Source of the DNA: Camelus bactrianus | Taxonomy: Eukaryota > Chordata > Mammalia > Artiodactyla > Camelidae | Direction of reading: 5' to 3' | Assembly: GCF_048773025.1 (NCBI RefSeq) | Contig: NC_133555.1 | Location: forward strand, 58,227,206-58,291,205 | DNA: 64,000 nucleotides | Shown: piece after piece, positions 33,044 through 46,953 of the stretch | Layout of the letters: each line of letters starts with the position of its first letter | Numbering within the stretch: position 1 is the stretch's first letter | Program-made: the position numbers and the translations under genes | Notes under the pieces: model-generated | The model's input: the letters and a program-made list of their open reading frames with translations, nothing else | The model's database searches: none | Told to the model about the DNA's origin: nothing

Positions 33044-35278
33044 AGCTAGGTGAAGAACGGCTTTCAAACACAATTATCTCTCAGAACTTACCATGAGGAG
33101 AGACGTTCGATCATCTAGCACAAAGGGAATGGTTTGCAGGAGAAACTTTTACTCTGCTTTCTCAGTCTGTTTCCTAGTGCCGGTTTGAATTTCCTGCAGT
33201 TTTCACTGTAAAACCGAGTTGGAGCTAGTACCTCCCCATATATATGAATGGAGTGGAGTTTGCAACTGAAAAGAAACTTGTGTTCCCAACAAGCTAGGTG
33301 AAGGACGGCTTTCACACACACTTATCTCTCAGAAATGAGCATGTGGAGAGACGTTCGTTCATCTAGCACAAAGGGAACGGGTTGCAGGAGAAACATTCAA
33401 TCTGGTTTCTCAGTCTGTTTCCTAGTGCCTTTTTGAAGTTCCTGTAGTTTTCACTATAAAACCGAGTTGGAGCTAGTACCTCCCAATATATATGTATGGA
33501 GTGGAGTTTGCAACTGAAAAGAAACTTTGTGTTCCCAACAAGCTAGGTGAAGGACGGCTTTCACACACAATTATCTCTCAGAACTGAGCATGTGGAGAGA
33601 CGTTCGTTCATCTCGCACAAAGGGAACGGGTTCCAGGAAAAACTTTTACTCTGGTTTCTCAGTCTGTTTCCTAGTGCCGGTTTGAAGCTCCTGCAGTTTT
33701 CACTGTAAAACCGAGTTGGAGCTTGTACTTACCCATATATATGTATGGAGTGGTTTTGCAACTGAAAAGAAACTTTGTGTTCACAACAAGCTAGATGAAG
33801 GACGGCTTTCACACACAATTATCTCTCAGAACTGAGCATGTGGAGAGACGTTCGTTCAACTAGCACAAAGGGAACGGGTTGCAGGAGAAACTTTTACTCT
33901 GGTTTCTCAGTCTGATTCCTAGTGCCGGTTTGAAGTTCCTGCAGTTTTCACTGTAAAACCGAGTTGGAGCTAATACCCCCCTATATATATTTACGGAGTG
34001 GAGTTTGCAACTGAAAAGAAACTTGTGTTCCCAACAAGCTAGTTGAAGGACGGCTTTCACACACACTTATCTCTCAGAACTGAGCATGTGGAGAGACGTT
34101 CGTTCAACTAGCACAAAGGGAACGGGTTGCAGTAGAAACTTTCTCTCTGGTTTCTCAGTCTGATTCCTAGTGCTGGTTTGAAGTTCCTGCAGTTTTCACT
34201 GTAATACCGAGTTGGAGTAATACCCCCCTATATATATTTACGGAGTGAAGTTTGCAACAGAAAGGAAACTTTGTGTTCCCAACAAGCTAGGTGAAGGACG
34301 GCTTTCACAAACAATTATCTCTCAGAACTGAGCATGTGGAGAGACGTTCGTTCATCTCGCACAAAGGGAACGGGTTGCAGGAAAAACTTTTACTCTCGTT
34401 TCTCAGTCTGTTTCCTAGTGCCGGTTTGAAGTTCCTGCAGTTTTCACTGTAAAACCGAGTTGGATCTAGTAACTCCCCATATATATGTATGGAGTGGGTT
34501 TGCAACTGAAAAGAAACTTTGTGTTCACAACAAGCTAGATGAAGGACGGCGTTCAGACACAATTATCTCTCAGAACTGAGCATGTGGAGAGACGTTCGTT
34601 CATCTAGCACAAAGGGAACGGGTTGCAGGGGAAACTTTTACTCTGGTTTCTCAGTCTGATTCCTTGTGCCGGTTAGAAGTTCCTGCTGTTTTCACTGTAA
34701 AACCGAGTTGGAGCTAGTACCCCCTTATATATATTTACGGAGTGGAGTTTGCAACTGAAAAGAAACTTTGTGTTCCCAACAAGCAAGGTGAAGGACGGCT
34801 TTCACACACACTTATCTCTCATAACTGAGCATGTGGATAGACGTTCGTTCATCGAGCACAAAAAGGAACAAGTTGCAGGTAAAAGTTTTACTCTGATTTC
34901 TCAGTCTGTTTCCTAGTGCCGGTTTGACGTTCCTGCATTTTTCACTGTAAAAAATTGTTGGAGCTAGTACCTCCCCATATATATGTATGGAGTGGAGATT
35001 GCAACTGAAAAAAACTTTGTGTTCCCCACAATCTAGGTGAAGTACGGCTTTCACACACACTTATCTCTCAGAACTGAGCATGTGGAGAGACGTTCGTTCA
35101 TCTAGCACAAAGGGAACGGTTTGCAGGAAAAACTTTTACTCATGTTTCTCCGTCTGTTTCCTAGTGCCGGTTTGAAGTTCCTGCAGTTTCAACTGTAAAA
35201 CCGAGTTGGAGCTAGTACCTCCCCATATATATATATGGAGTGGAGTATGCAACTGAAAAGAAAATTTTGTTCCCAACA
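33044..35278. repeat. HOR domain 5, 9-monomer relative (2235 bp)
   Basis: Nine monomers starting at 33044, 33292, 33541, 33789, 34037, 34285, 34533, 34782 and 35031. The first matches 31554 at 1490 bp spacing. The last two, and the end of the one before, match 32547 and 32796 at 2235 bp spacing. The unit is therefore the 6-monomer unit enlarged by three monomers. Two of the middle ones (around 33860 and 34105) are TTCAACTAGC / TACCCCCCTATATA types also found in domain 4. An a-like monomer begins a third copy at 35279, but similarity ends in its second half. Confidence 0.72.
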
Positions 35279-38200
35279 AGCTAGGTGAAGAACGGCTTTC
35301 AAACACAATTATCTCTCAGAACTTACCATGAGGAGAGACGTTCGATCATCTAGCACAAAGGGAATGGTTTGCAGGAGAAACTTTTACTCTGCTTTCTCAG
35401 TCTGTTTCCTAGTGCCGGTTTGACGTTACTGCAGTTTTCACTGTAAAACCGATTTGGAGCTAGTACCTCCCCATATATATGTAAGGAGTGGAGTTTGCAA
35501 CTGAAAAGAAACTTTGTGTTCCCAAGGAGCTAGGTGAAGGACGGATTTCACACACACTTATCTCTCAGAACTGAGCATGTGGAGAGACGTTCGTTCATCT
35601 AGCACAAAGGGAACGGATTGCAAGAGAAACTTTTACACTGGTTCTCAGTCTGATTCCTAGTACCGTTTTGAAGTTCCTGCAGTTTTCACTGTAAAAACGA
35701 CTTGGAGCTAGTACTTCCCCATATATATGTATGGAGTGGAGTTTGCAACTGAAAAGAAACACTGTGTTCCCAACAAGCTAGATGAAGGACGGCTTTCACA
35801 CACACTTATCTCTTAGAAATGAGCATGTGGAGAGACGATCGTTCATCTAGCACAAAGGGAACGGGTTGCAGGAGAAACTTTTACTCTGCTTTCTCAGTCT
35901 GTTTCCTAGTGCCGGTTTGAAGTTCCTGCAGTTTTCACTGTAAAACCGAGTTGGAGCTAGTACCTCCCCATATATATGAATGGAGTGGAGTTTGCAACTG
36001 AAAAGAAACTTGTGTTCCCAACAAGCTAGGTGAAGGACGGCTTTCACACACAATTATCTCTCAGAAATGTGCATGTGGAGAGACGTTCGTTCATCTAGCA
36101 CAAAGGGAACGGGTTGCAGGAGAAACATTCAATCCGGTTTCTCAGTCTGTTTCCTAGTGCCTTTTTGAAGTTCCTGCAGTTTTCACTGTAAAACCGAGTT
36201 GGAGCTAGTACCTACCCATTTATATGTAAGGAGTGGATTTTGCAACTGAAAAGAAACTTGGTGTTCCCAACAAGATAGGTGAAGGACGGCTTTCACACAC
36301 ACTTATCTCTCAGAATTGAGCATTTGGAGAGACGTTCGTTCATCTAGCACAAAGGGAACGGATTGCAGGAGATAATTTTACTCTGCTTCTTCAGACTGTT
36401 TCCTAGTGCCTGTTTGAATTTCCTGAAGTATTCAGTGTAAAACCGATTTGGAGCTAGTACCTCCCTATATATATGTATGGAGTGGGGTTTCCAACTGAAA
36501 AGATACTTTGTTTTCCCAATAAGCTAGGTAAAGGACGGCTTTCACACACAATTATCTCTCAAAACTGAGCATGTGGAGAGACTTTCGTTCATCTAGCACA
36601 AAGGGAACGGGTTGCAGGAGAAACATTTACTCTGCTTCTTCAGTCTGTTTCCTAGTGCCGGTATGAATTTCCTGCAGTTTTCACTGTAAAACCGAGTTGG
36701 AGCTAGTACCTCCCCATATATATGTATGGAGTGGAGTTTGCAACTGAAAAGAAACTTTGTGTTCCCAACAAGCTAGTTGAAGGACGGCTTTCACACACAC
36801 CTATCTCTCAGAACTGAGCATGTGGAGAGACTTTCGTCCATCTAGCACAAAGTGAACGGGTTGCAAGGGAAACTTTTACTCTGGTTCTCAGTCTGATTCC
36901 TAGTACCGTTTTGATTTTCCTGCAGTTTTCACTGTAAAACAGAGTTGGAGCTAGTACCTCCCCATATACATGTATGGAGTGGAGTTTGCAACTGAAAAGA
37001 AACTTGTGTTCCCAACAAGCAAGGTGAAGGACGGCTTTCACACACACTTATCTCTCTGAAATGAGCATGTGGAGAGACGTTCGTTCATCTAGCACAAAGG
37101 GAACGGGTTGCAGGAGAAACTTTCACTCTGGTTTCTCAGTCAGTTTCCTAGTGCCTTATTGAAGTTCCTAAGTTTTCACTATAAAACCGAGTTGGAGCTA
37201 GTACTTCCCAATATATATGTACGGAGTGGAGTTTGCAACTGAAAAGAAACTTTGTGTTCCCATCAAGCTAGGTGAAGGACGGCTTTCAAACACAATTATC
37301 TCTCAGAACTTACCATGTGGAGAGACGTTCGATCATCTAGCACAAAGGGAATGGTTTGCAGGAGAAACTTTTACTCTGCTTTCTCAGTCTGTTTCCTAGT
37401 GTCGGTTTGACGTTCCTGCAGTTTTCACTGTAAAACCGAGTTGGAGCTAGTACCTCCCCATATATATGTATGGAGTGGAGTTTGTAACTGAAAAGAAACT
37501 TTGTGTTCCCAACAAGCTAGGTGAAGGACGGCTTCACACACACTTATCTCTCAGAACTGAGCATGTGGAGAGACGTTCGTTCATCTAGCACAAAAGGAAT
37601 GGGTTGCAAGTGAAACTTTTACTCTGGTTCTCAGTCTGATTCCTAGTGCCGGTTTGAAGTTCCTGCAGTTTTCACTGTAAAACCGAGTTGGAACTAGAAC
37701 CTCCCCATATATATATATGGAGTGGAGTTTGCCACTGAAAAGAAACTTTGTGTTCCCAACAAGCTAGGTGAAGGACGGCTTTCACACGCACTTACCTCTC
37801 AGAACTGAGCATGTGGAGAGACGTTCGTTCATTTAGCACAAAGGGAACGGTTTGCAGGAGAAACATTTACTCTGCTTTCTCAGTCTGTTTCCTAGTGCCG
37901 GTTTGAAGTTCCTGCAGTTTTCACTGTAAAACAGAGTTAGAGCTAGTACCTCCCCCTATATATGTATGGAGTGGAGTTTGCAACTGAAAAGAATCTTTGT
38001 GTTCCCAACAAGCTAGGTGAAGGACGGCTTTCACACACACTTATCTCTCAGAAATGAGCATGTGGAGAGACATTCGTTCATCTCGCACAAAGGGAACGGT
38101 TTGCAGGAAAAACTTTTACTCTGGTTTCTCAGTCTGTTTCCTAGTGCCGGTTTGAAGTTCCTGCATTTTTCACTGTAAAACCGATTTGGATCTAGTACCT

Positions 38201-39419
38201 CCCCATATATATATATGGATTGGAGTTTGCAACTGAAAAGAAACTTTGTGTTCCCAACAAGCTAGGTGAAGGACGGCTTTCACACACACATATATCTCAG
38301 AACTGAGCATGTGGAGAGACGTTCATTCATCTAGCACAAAGGGATCGGGTTGCAGGAGAAAATTTTACTCTGGTTACTCAGTCTGTTTCCTAGTGGCGGT
38401 TTGAAGTTCCGCAATTTTCACTGTAAAATCGAGTTGTACCTTGTACCTCCCCATATATATGTATGGATTGGAGTTTGCAACTGAAAAGAATCTTTGTGTT
38501 CCCAACAAGCTAGTTGAAGGACGGCATTCACACATACTTATCTCTCAGAATTGAGCATGTGGAGAGACGTTCGTTCATCTAGCAAAAAGGGAACGGGTTG
38601 CAGGAGAAAATTTTACTCTACTTCTTCAGACTGTTTCCTAGTGCCGGTTTGAATTTCCTGAAGTATTCACTGTAAAACTGAGTTGGAGCTAGTACCTCCC
38701 CATGTATATGTATGGAGTGGGGTTTGCAACTGAAAAGATACTTTGTGATCCCAAGAAGCTAGGTGAAGGACGGCTTTCACACACACTTATCTCTCAGAAC
38801 TGAGCATGTGGAGAGACTTTCGTTCATCTAGCACAAAGGGAACGGGTTGCAGGAAAAACATATACTCTGGTTTCTCAGTCTGTTTCCTAGTGCCTTTTTG
38901 AAGTTCCTGCAGTTTTCACTGTAAAACCGAGTTGGAGCTAGTACCTCCCATATATATGTATGGAGTGAAGTTTGCAACTGAAAAGAAACTTTGTGTTCCC
39001 AACAAGCTAGGTGAAGGACGGCTTTCACACACAATTATCTCTCAGAACTGAGCATGTGGAGAGACGTTCGTTCATCTAGCACAAAGGGAACGGTTTGCAG
39101 CAGAAACTTTTACCCTGCTTTCTCAGTCTGTTTCCTACTGCCGGTTTGAAGTTCCTGCAGTTTTCACTGTAAAACCGAGTTGGAGGTAGTAACTCCCGAT
39201 ATATATGTATGGATTGGAGTTTGCAACTGAAAAGATACTTTGTGTTCCCAAGAAGCTAGGTGAAGGACGGCTTTCACACACACTTATCTCTCAGAATTGA
39301 GCATGTGGAGAGACGTTCGTTCATCTAGCACAAAGGGTACGTGTTGCAAGTGAAACTTTTACTCTGGTTCTCAGTCTGATTCCAAGTGCCGGTTTGAAGA
39401 TCCTGCAGTTTTCACTGTA

Positions 39420-40290
39420 AAACCGAGTTGGAGCTAGTACCTCCCCATTTATATGTAAGGAGTGGAGTTTGCAACTGAAAAGAAACTTGGTGTTCCCAAC
39501 AAGATAGGTGAAGGACGGCTTTCACACACACTTATCTCTCAGAATTGAGCATGTGGAGAGACGTTCATTCATCTAGCACAAAGGGAACGGGTTGCAGGAG
39601 ATAATTTTACTCTGCTTCTTCAGACTGTTTCCTAGTGCCGGTTTGAATTTCCTGAAGTATTCACTGTGAAACCTATTTGGAGCTAGTACCACCCTATATA
39701 TATGTATGGAGTGGGGTTTTCAACTGAAAAGATACTTTGTGTTCCCAAGAAGCTAGGTGAAGGACGGCTTTCAAACACAGTTATCTCTCAAAACTGAGTA
39801 TGTGGAGAGACATTTGTTCATCTAGCACAAAGGGAACGGGTTGCAGGAAACACATTTACTCTGGTTTCTCAGTCTGTTTCCTAGTGCCTTTTTGAAATTC
39901 CTGCAGTTTTCACTGTAAAACCGAGTTTGAGCTAATACTTCCCCATATATATTTATGGATTGGAGTTTGCAACTGAAAAGAAACTTTGTGTTCCCAACAA
40001 GCTATGTGAAGGACGGCTTTCACACACAGTTATCTCTCAGAACTGAGCATGTGGAGAGACTTTCGTTCATCTAGCACAAAGGGAACGGTATGCAGGAGAA
40101 ACTTTTACTCTGGTTTCTCAGTCTGTTTCCTAGTGCCTGTTTGACGTTCCTGCAGTTTTCACTGTAAAACCGTGTTGGAGCTAGTACCTCCCATATATAT
40201 GTATGGAATGGAGTTTGCAACTGGAAAGAAACTTTGTGTTCCCAACAAGCTAGGTGAAGTACGGCTTTCACACACAATTATCTCTCAGAT
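39420..40290. repeat. Diverged segmental duplicate, copy 1 (partner 42152-43022)
   Basis: About 870 bp, or 3.5 monomers, that recurs some 2732 bp (11 monomers) downstream. Shared rare markers in order are CCCATTTATATGTAAGG, AACTTGGTG, GGAGATAATTTT with CTTCTTCAGA, TGAAGTATTCA, a GTGCCTTTTTGAA segment, AAGCTATGTGAAGG and CGGTATGCAGG. Copies differ at many positions, more than in the young HORs. Confidence 0.65.
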
Positions 40291-42151
40291 CTGAGCATGT
40301 GGAGAGACTTTCGTTCATCTAGCACAAAGGGAACGGGTTGCAGGAGAAACTTTTACTCTGGTTTCTCAGTCTGTTTCCTATTGCCGGTTTGAAGTTCCTG
40401 CAGTTTTTACTGTAAAACCGATTTGCATCTAGTACCTCCCCTATATATGTATGGAGTGCAGTTTGCAACTAAAAAGAAACTTTGTGTTCCCAACAAGTTA
40501 GGTGAAGGACGGCATTCACACACACTTATCTCACAGAACTGAGCATGTGGAGAGACTTTAGTTCATCTCGCACAAATGGAACGGGTTGCAGTAAAAACTT
40601 TTACTCAGGTTTCTCAGTCTGTTTCCTAGTGCCGGTTTGATGTTCCTGCAGTTTTCACTGTAAAACCGAGTTGGAGCTAGTACCTCCCCATATATATGTT
40701 TGGAGTGGAGTTTGCAACTGAAAGGAAACTTTGTGTTCCCAACAAGCTAGGTGAAGTACGGCTTTCACACACACTTATCATTCAGAACTGAGCATGTGGA
40801 TAGACGTTCGTTCATCTAGCACAAATGGAACGGGTTGCAGGAGAAACTTTCACTCTGGTTTCTCAGTCTGTTTCCTAGTGCCGGTTTGAAGTTCCTGCAG
40901 TTTTCACTGTAAAAGAGAGTTGGAGCTAATACCTCCCCATTTATATGTATGGAGTGGAGTTTGTAACTGAAAAGAAACTTTGTGTTCCCAACAAGCTAGG
41001 TGAAGGACGGCTTTCACACACACTTATCTCTCAGAACTGAGCATGTGGAGAGACGTTCGTTCATCTAGCACAAAAGGAACTGGTTGCAGGAGAAAATTTT
41101 ATTCTGCTACTTCAGTCTGTTTCCTAGTGCCGGTATGAATTTCCTGCAAATTCACTGTAAAACCGAGTTGGAGCTAGTACCTACCCATATATATGTATGG
41201 AGTGGGGTTTGCAACTGAAAAGATACTTTGTGTTCCCAAGAAGCTAGGTGAAGGACGGCTTTCACACACACTTATCTGTCAGAACTGAGCATGTGGAGAG
41301 ACTTTCGTTCATCTAGCACAAAGGGAACGGGTTGCAGGAGAAACTTTTACTCTGTTTCTCAGTCTGTTTCCTAGTGCCGGTTTGAAGTTCCTGCAGTTTT
41401 CACTGTAAAACCGATTTGGAGCTAGAACCTCCCCATATATATGTATGGAGTGGAGTTTTCAACTGAAGAGAAACTTTGTGTTCCCAACAAGCAAGATGAA
41501 CTACGGCTTTCACACACACTTATCTCTCAGAACTGAGCATGTGGAGAGACGTTCGTTCATCTAGCAAAAAGGGAACGGGTTGCAGGAGAAACTTTTACTC
41601 TGGTTTCTCAGTCTGTTTCCTAGTGCTGGTTTGACATTCCTGCAGTTTTCACTGTAAAACCGAGTTGGTGCTTGTACCACCAATATATATGTATGGAGTG
41701 GTGTTTGCAACTGAAAAGAAACTTTGTGTTCCCAACAAGCGAGGTGAAGGACGGCTTTCACACACACTTATCTCTCAGAATTGAGCATGTGGAGAGACGT
41801 TCGTTCATCTAGCACAAAGGGAACGGTTTGCAGGAGAAATTTTACTCTGCTTTCTCAGTCTGTTTCCTAGTGCCGGTTTGAAGTTCCTGCAGTTTTCACT
41901 GTAAAACAGAGTTGAAGGTAGTACTTCCCGATATATATGTATGGATTGGAGTTTGCAACTGAAAAGATACTTTGTGTTCCCAAGAAGCTAGGTGAAGGAC
42001 GGCTTTCACACACACTTATCTCTCAGAATTGAGCATGTGGAGAGACGTTCGTTCATCTAGCACAAAGGGAACGGGTTGCAGGAGAAACTTTTACTCTGCT
42101 TTCTCAGTCTGTTTCCTAGTGCCGGTTTGAAGTTCCTGAAGTTTTCACTGT

Positions 42152-43022
42152 AAAACCGAGTTGGAGCTAGTACCTCCCCATTTATATGTAAGGAGTGGAG
42201 TTTGCAACTGAAAAGAAACTTGGTGTTCCCAACAAGCTAGGTGAAGTGCGGCTTTCACACACACTTATCTCTCAGAATTGAGCATGTGGAGAGACGTTCG
42301 TTCATCTAGCACAAAGGTAACGGGTTGCAGGAGATAATTTTTCTCTGCTTCTTCAGAATGTTTCATAGTGCCGGTTTGACTTTCCTGAAGTATTCACAGT
42401 AAAACCGATTTGGAGTTAGTACCTCCCTATATATATGTATGGAGTGGGTTTGCCACTGAAAAGATACTTTGTGTTCCCAAGAAGCTATGTGAAGGACGGC
42501 TTTCACACACACTTATCTCTCAAAACTGAGCATGTGGAGAGACTTTCGTTCATCTAGCACAAAGGGAACGGGTTGCAGAAAAAACATTTACTCTGGTTTC
42601 TCAGTCTGTTTCCTAGTGCCTTTTTGAAGTTCCTGCAGTTTTCACTGTAAAACCGAGTTGGAGCTAGTACCTCCCCATATATATGTATGGATTGGAGTTT
42701 GCAACTGAAAAGAAACTTTGTGTTCCCAAAAAGCTATGTGAAGGACGGCTTTCACACACACTTATCTCTCAGAACTGAGCATGTGGAGAGACATTCGTTC
42801 ATCTAGCACAAAGGGAACGGTATGCAGGAGAAACTTTTACTCTGGTTTCTCAGTCTGTTTCCTAGTGCCGGTTTGAAGTTCCTACAGTTTTCACTGTAAA
42901 ACCGTGTTGGAGCTAGTACCTCCCATATATATGTATGGAGTGGATTTTGCAACTGAAAAGAAACTTTGTGTTCCCAACAAGCTAGGTGAAGGACGGCTTT
43001 CACAAACAATTATCTCTCAGAA
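42152..43022. repeat. Diverged segmental duplicate, copy 2 (partner 39420-40290)
   Basis: This carries the same ordered rare markers as its partner 11 monomers upstream, including CGGTATGCAGG near 42818 and a shortened ACCTCCCATATATATG without the usual CCCC. It is evidence of an older 11-monomer period that has since decayed. Confidence 0.65.
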
Positions 43023-44471
43023 CTGAGCATGTGGAGATACGTTCGTTCAACTAGCACAAAGGGAACCGGTTGCAGGAGAAACTTTTACTCTGCTTTCTCA
43101 GTCTGTTTCCTAGTGCCGGTTTGACGTTCCTGCAGTTTTCACTGTAAAACCGAGTTGGAGCTAGTACCTCCCCATATATATGTATGGAGTGGAGTTTGCA
43201 GCTGGAAAGAAACTTTGTGTTCTCAACAAGCGAGGTGAAGGACGGCTTTCACACACACTTATCTCTCAGAACTGAGCATGTGGAGAGACGTTCGTTCATC
43301 TAGCACTAAAGGAACGGGATGCAAGGGAAACATTTACTCTGGATTCTCAGTCTGATTCCTAGTGCCGGTTTGACGTTCCTGCAGTTTTCACTGTAAAACC
43401 GAGTTGGATCTAGTACCTCCCCATATATATGTATGGAGTGGAGTTTGCCACTGAAAAGAAACTTTGTGTTCCCAACAAACTAGGTGAAGGACGGCTTTCA
43501 CACATAATTATCTCTCAGATCTGAGCATGTGGAGAGACGTTCCTTCATCTCGCACAAAGGGAACGGGTTGCAGGGAAAACTTTTACTCTGGTTTCTCAGT
43601 CTGTATCCTAGTGCCGGTTTGAAGTTCCTGCATTTTTCACTTTAAACCGAGTTGGAGCTCGTACCTCCCCATATATATGTATGGAGTGGAGTTTGCAACT
43701 GAAAAGAAACTTTGTGTTCCCAACATGCTAGGTGAAGGACGGCTTTCACACACACATTTCTCTCAGAACTGGGCATGTGGAGAGACGTTCGTTCATCTAG
43801 CACAAAGGGAACGGTTTGCAGGAGGAACTTTACTCTGGTTTCTCAGTATGTTTCCTAGTGCCGGTTTGAAATTCCTGAAGTTTTCACTGTAAAACCGAGT
43901 TGGAACTTTTGCCTCCCGATATATATGCATGGAGTGGATTTTGCAACTGAAAAGAATCTTTGTGTTCCCAACAAGCTAGATGAAGGGCTGCTTTCAAACA
44001 CACTTATCTCTCAGAATTGAGTATGTGGAGAGAATTTCGTTCATCTAGCACAATGGGAACGGGTTGCAGGAGAAACTTTCACTCTGGTTTCTCAGTCTGT
44101 TTCCTAGTGCCGGTTTGAAGTTCCTGCAGTTTTCACTGTAAAACCGAGTTGGAGCTAGTACATCCCCATATATATGTATGGAGTGTAGTTTGCAACTGAA
44201 AAGAAACTTTGTGTTCCCAACAAGCTAGGTGAAGGACGGCTTTCACACACACTTATATCTCAGAATTGAGCATGTGGAGAGATGTTCGTTCATCTCGCAC
44301 AAAGGGAACGGGTTGCAGGAGAAACTTTTACTCTGCTTTCTCAGTCTGTTTCCTACTGCTGGTTTGAAGTTCCTGCAGTTTTAACTGTAAAATCGAGTTG
44401 GAGCTAGTACCACCCCATATATATGTATGGATTGGAGTTTGCAACTGAAAAGAAACTTTGTGTTCCCAACA

Positions 44472-45711
44472 AGCTAGGTGAAGGTCGGTTTCACACACAC
44501 TTATCTCTCAGAACTGAGCATGTGGAGAGACGTTCGTTCATCTACCACAAATGGAACGGGTTGCAGGAGAAACTTTTACTCTGGTTTCTCAGTCTGATTC
44601 CTAGTGCCGGTTTATTTTCCTGCAGCTTTCACTGTAAAACCGAGTTGGAGCTAGTACCTCCCCATATATATGTATGGAGTGGAGTTTGCAACTGAAAAGA
44701 AACTTTGTGTTCCCAACAAGCTAGGTGAAGGACGGCTTTCACACACAATTATCACTCAGAACTTAGCATGTGGAGAGACGTTCGATCATCTAGCACAAAG
44801 GGAATGGTTTGCAGGAGAAACATTTACTCTGCTTTCTCAGTCTGTTTCCTAGTGCCGGTTTGAATTTCCTGCAGTATTCACTGTAAAACCGAGTTGGAGC
44901 TAGTACCTCCCCATATATATGTATGGATTGGGGTTTGCAACTGAAAAGATACTTTGTGTTCCCAAGAAGCTAGGTGAAGGACGGCTTTCACATAGACTTA
45001 TCTCTCAGAACTGACCATGTGGAGAGACGTTCGTTCATCTAGCCCAAAGGAACGGGTTGCAGGAAAAACTTTTATTCTGGTTTCTCAGTCTGTTTCCTAG
45101 TGCCGGTTTAAAGTTCCTGCAGTTTTCACTGTAAAACCGATTTGGATCTATTACCTCCCCTATATATGTATGGAGTGGAGTTTGCAACTGGAAAGAAACT
45201 TTGTGTTCCCAACAAGCAAGGTGAAAGACGGCTTTCACACACACTTAACTCTCAGATCTGAGCATGTGGAGAGACGTTCGTTCATCTAGCACAAAGGGAA
45301 CGGGTTGCAGGAGAAACTTTTACTCTGCTTTCTCAGTCTGTTTCCTACTGCCGGTTTGAAGTTCCTGCAGTTTTCACTGTAAAACCGAGTTGGATCTAGT
45401 ACATCCCCATATATATGTATGGAGTGGAGTTTGCCACTGAAAAGTAACTTTGTGTTCCCAACAAGCTAGGTGAAGGGCGACTTTCACACACAATAATCTC
45501 TCAGAACTGAGCATGTGCAGAGACGTTCGTTCATCTCGCACAAAGGGAACGGGATGCAGGGAAAACTTTTACTCTGGTTTCTCAGTCTGTTTCCTAGTGC
45601 CGGATTGAAGTTCCTGCATTTTTCACTTTAAACAGAGTTGGAGCTCGTACCTCCCCATATATATGTATGGAGTGGAGTTTGCAACTGAAAAGAAACTTTG
45701 TGTTCCCAACA
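44472..45711. repeat. HOR domain 6, leading copy (f - a/b hybrid - c - d - e)
   Basis: Five monomers starting at 44472, 44719, 44968, 45215 and 45464. Type f has CGGTTTCAC, CTGATTCC and GCAGCTTTCACTG. The monomer at 44719 is a hybrid: a-like at the front (TATCACTCAGAACTTAGC, CGTTCGATC) and b-like at the rear (GAATTTCCTGCAGTATTC, AAAAGATAC). Types c, d and e then follow in the order seen in every later copy. Confidence 0.82.
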
Positions 45712-46953
45712 AGCTAGGTGAAGGACGGCTTTCACACACAATTATCACTCAGAACTTAGCATGTGGAGAGACGTTCGATCATCTAGCACAAAGGGAATGG
45801 TTTGCAGGAGAAACTTTTACTCTGCTTTCTCAGTCTGTTTCCTAGTGCCGGTTTGACGTTCCTGCAGTTTTCACTGTAAAACCGAGTTGGAGCTAGTACC
45901 TCCCTATATATATATATGGAGTGGAGTTTGCAACTGAAAAGAAACTTTGTGTTCCCAACAAGCTAGGTGAAGGACGGCTTTCACACACAATTATCTCTAA
46001 GAACTGAGGATGTGGAGAGACGTTCGTTCATCTAGCACAAAGGGAACGGTTTGCAGGAGAAACTTTTACTCTGCTTTCTCAGTCTGTTTCCTAGTGCCGG
46101 TTTGAATTTCCTGCAGTATTCACTGTAAAACCGAGTTGGAGCTAGTACCTCCCCATATATATGTATGGATTGGTGTTTGCAACTGAAAAGATACTTTGTG
46201 TTCCCAAGAAGCTAGGTGAAGGACGGCTTTCACATAGACTTATCTCTCAGAACTGACCATGTGGAGAGACGTTCGTTCATCTAGCCCAAAGGAACGGGTT
46301 GCAGGATAAACTTTTATTCTGGTTTCTCAGTCTGTTTCCTAGTGCCGGTTTAAAGTTCCTGCAGTTTTCACTGTAAAACCGATTTGGATCTATTACCTCC
46401 CCTTTATATGTATGGAGTGGAGTTTGCAACTGGAAAGAAACTTTGTGTTCCCAACAAGCAAGGTGAAAGACGGCTTTCACACACACTTAACTCTCAGATC
46501 TGAGCATGTGGAGAGACGTTCGTTCATCTAGCACAAAGGGAACGGGTTGCAGGAGAAACTTTTACTCTGCTTTCTCAGTCTGTTTCCTACTGCCGGTTTG
46601 AAGTTCCTGCAGTTTTCACTGTAAAACCGAGTTGGATCTAGTACCTCCCCATATATATGTATGGAGTGGAGTTTGCCACTGAAAAGTAACTTTGTGTTCC
46701 CAACAAGCTAGGTGAAGGACGGCTTTCACACACAATAATCTCTCAGAACTGAGCATGTGCAGAGACGTTCGTTCATCTCGCACAAAGGGAACGGGATGCA
46801 GGGAAAACTTTTACTCTGGTTTCTCAGTCTGTTTCCTAGTGCCGGTTTGAAGTTCCTGCATTTTTCACTTTAAACAGAGTTGGAGCTCGTACCTCCCCAT
46901 ATATATGTATGGAGTGGAGTTTGCAACTGAAAAGAAACTTTGTGTTCCCAACA
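45712..46953. repeat. HOR domain 6, canonical copy a-b-c-d-e (1242 bp)
   Basis: Monomers start at 45712, 45961, 46210, 46457 and 46706. Type a: TATCACTCAGAACTTAGC, CGTTCGATC, AATGGTTTGC. Type b: CTCTAAGAACTGAGGATG, GCAGTATTCACTG, AAAAGATAC. Type c: CACATAGACTTATC, CTGACCATG, AGCCCAAAGG, GGTTTAAAG. Type d: GAAAGACGG, TTAACTCTCAGATC, CCTACTGCCGG, TTTGCCACTG. Type e: ACAATAATC, CATGTGCAGAG, TCTCGCAC, TTTCACTTTAAACAGAG, GAGCTCGTACC. The e monomer introduces a SacI site (GAGCTC) absent from most others, a useful marker of this HOR. Confidence 0.88.

Larger units (their letters stand above)
35279..44471. repeat. Mostly divergent monomers with scattered multi-monomer echoes
   Basis: About 37 monomers in constant phase, many with private substitutions. 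Several markers recur at whole-monomer spacing. CTTCTTCAGA with TGAAGTATTCA appears near 36391, 38626, 39620 and 42353, at steps of 2235, 994 and 2733 bp, or 9, 4 and 11 monomers. The variant CCCATTTATATGTAAGG appears near 36217, 39445 and 42178. The last monomers before the 5-monomer HOR include an e type at 43488 and a monomer with AACTGGGCATG at about 43730, both related to monomers in or just beyond that HOR. No gene or insertion was seen. Confidence 0.7.
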
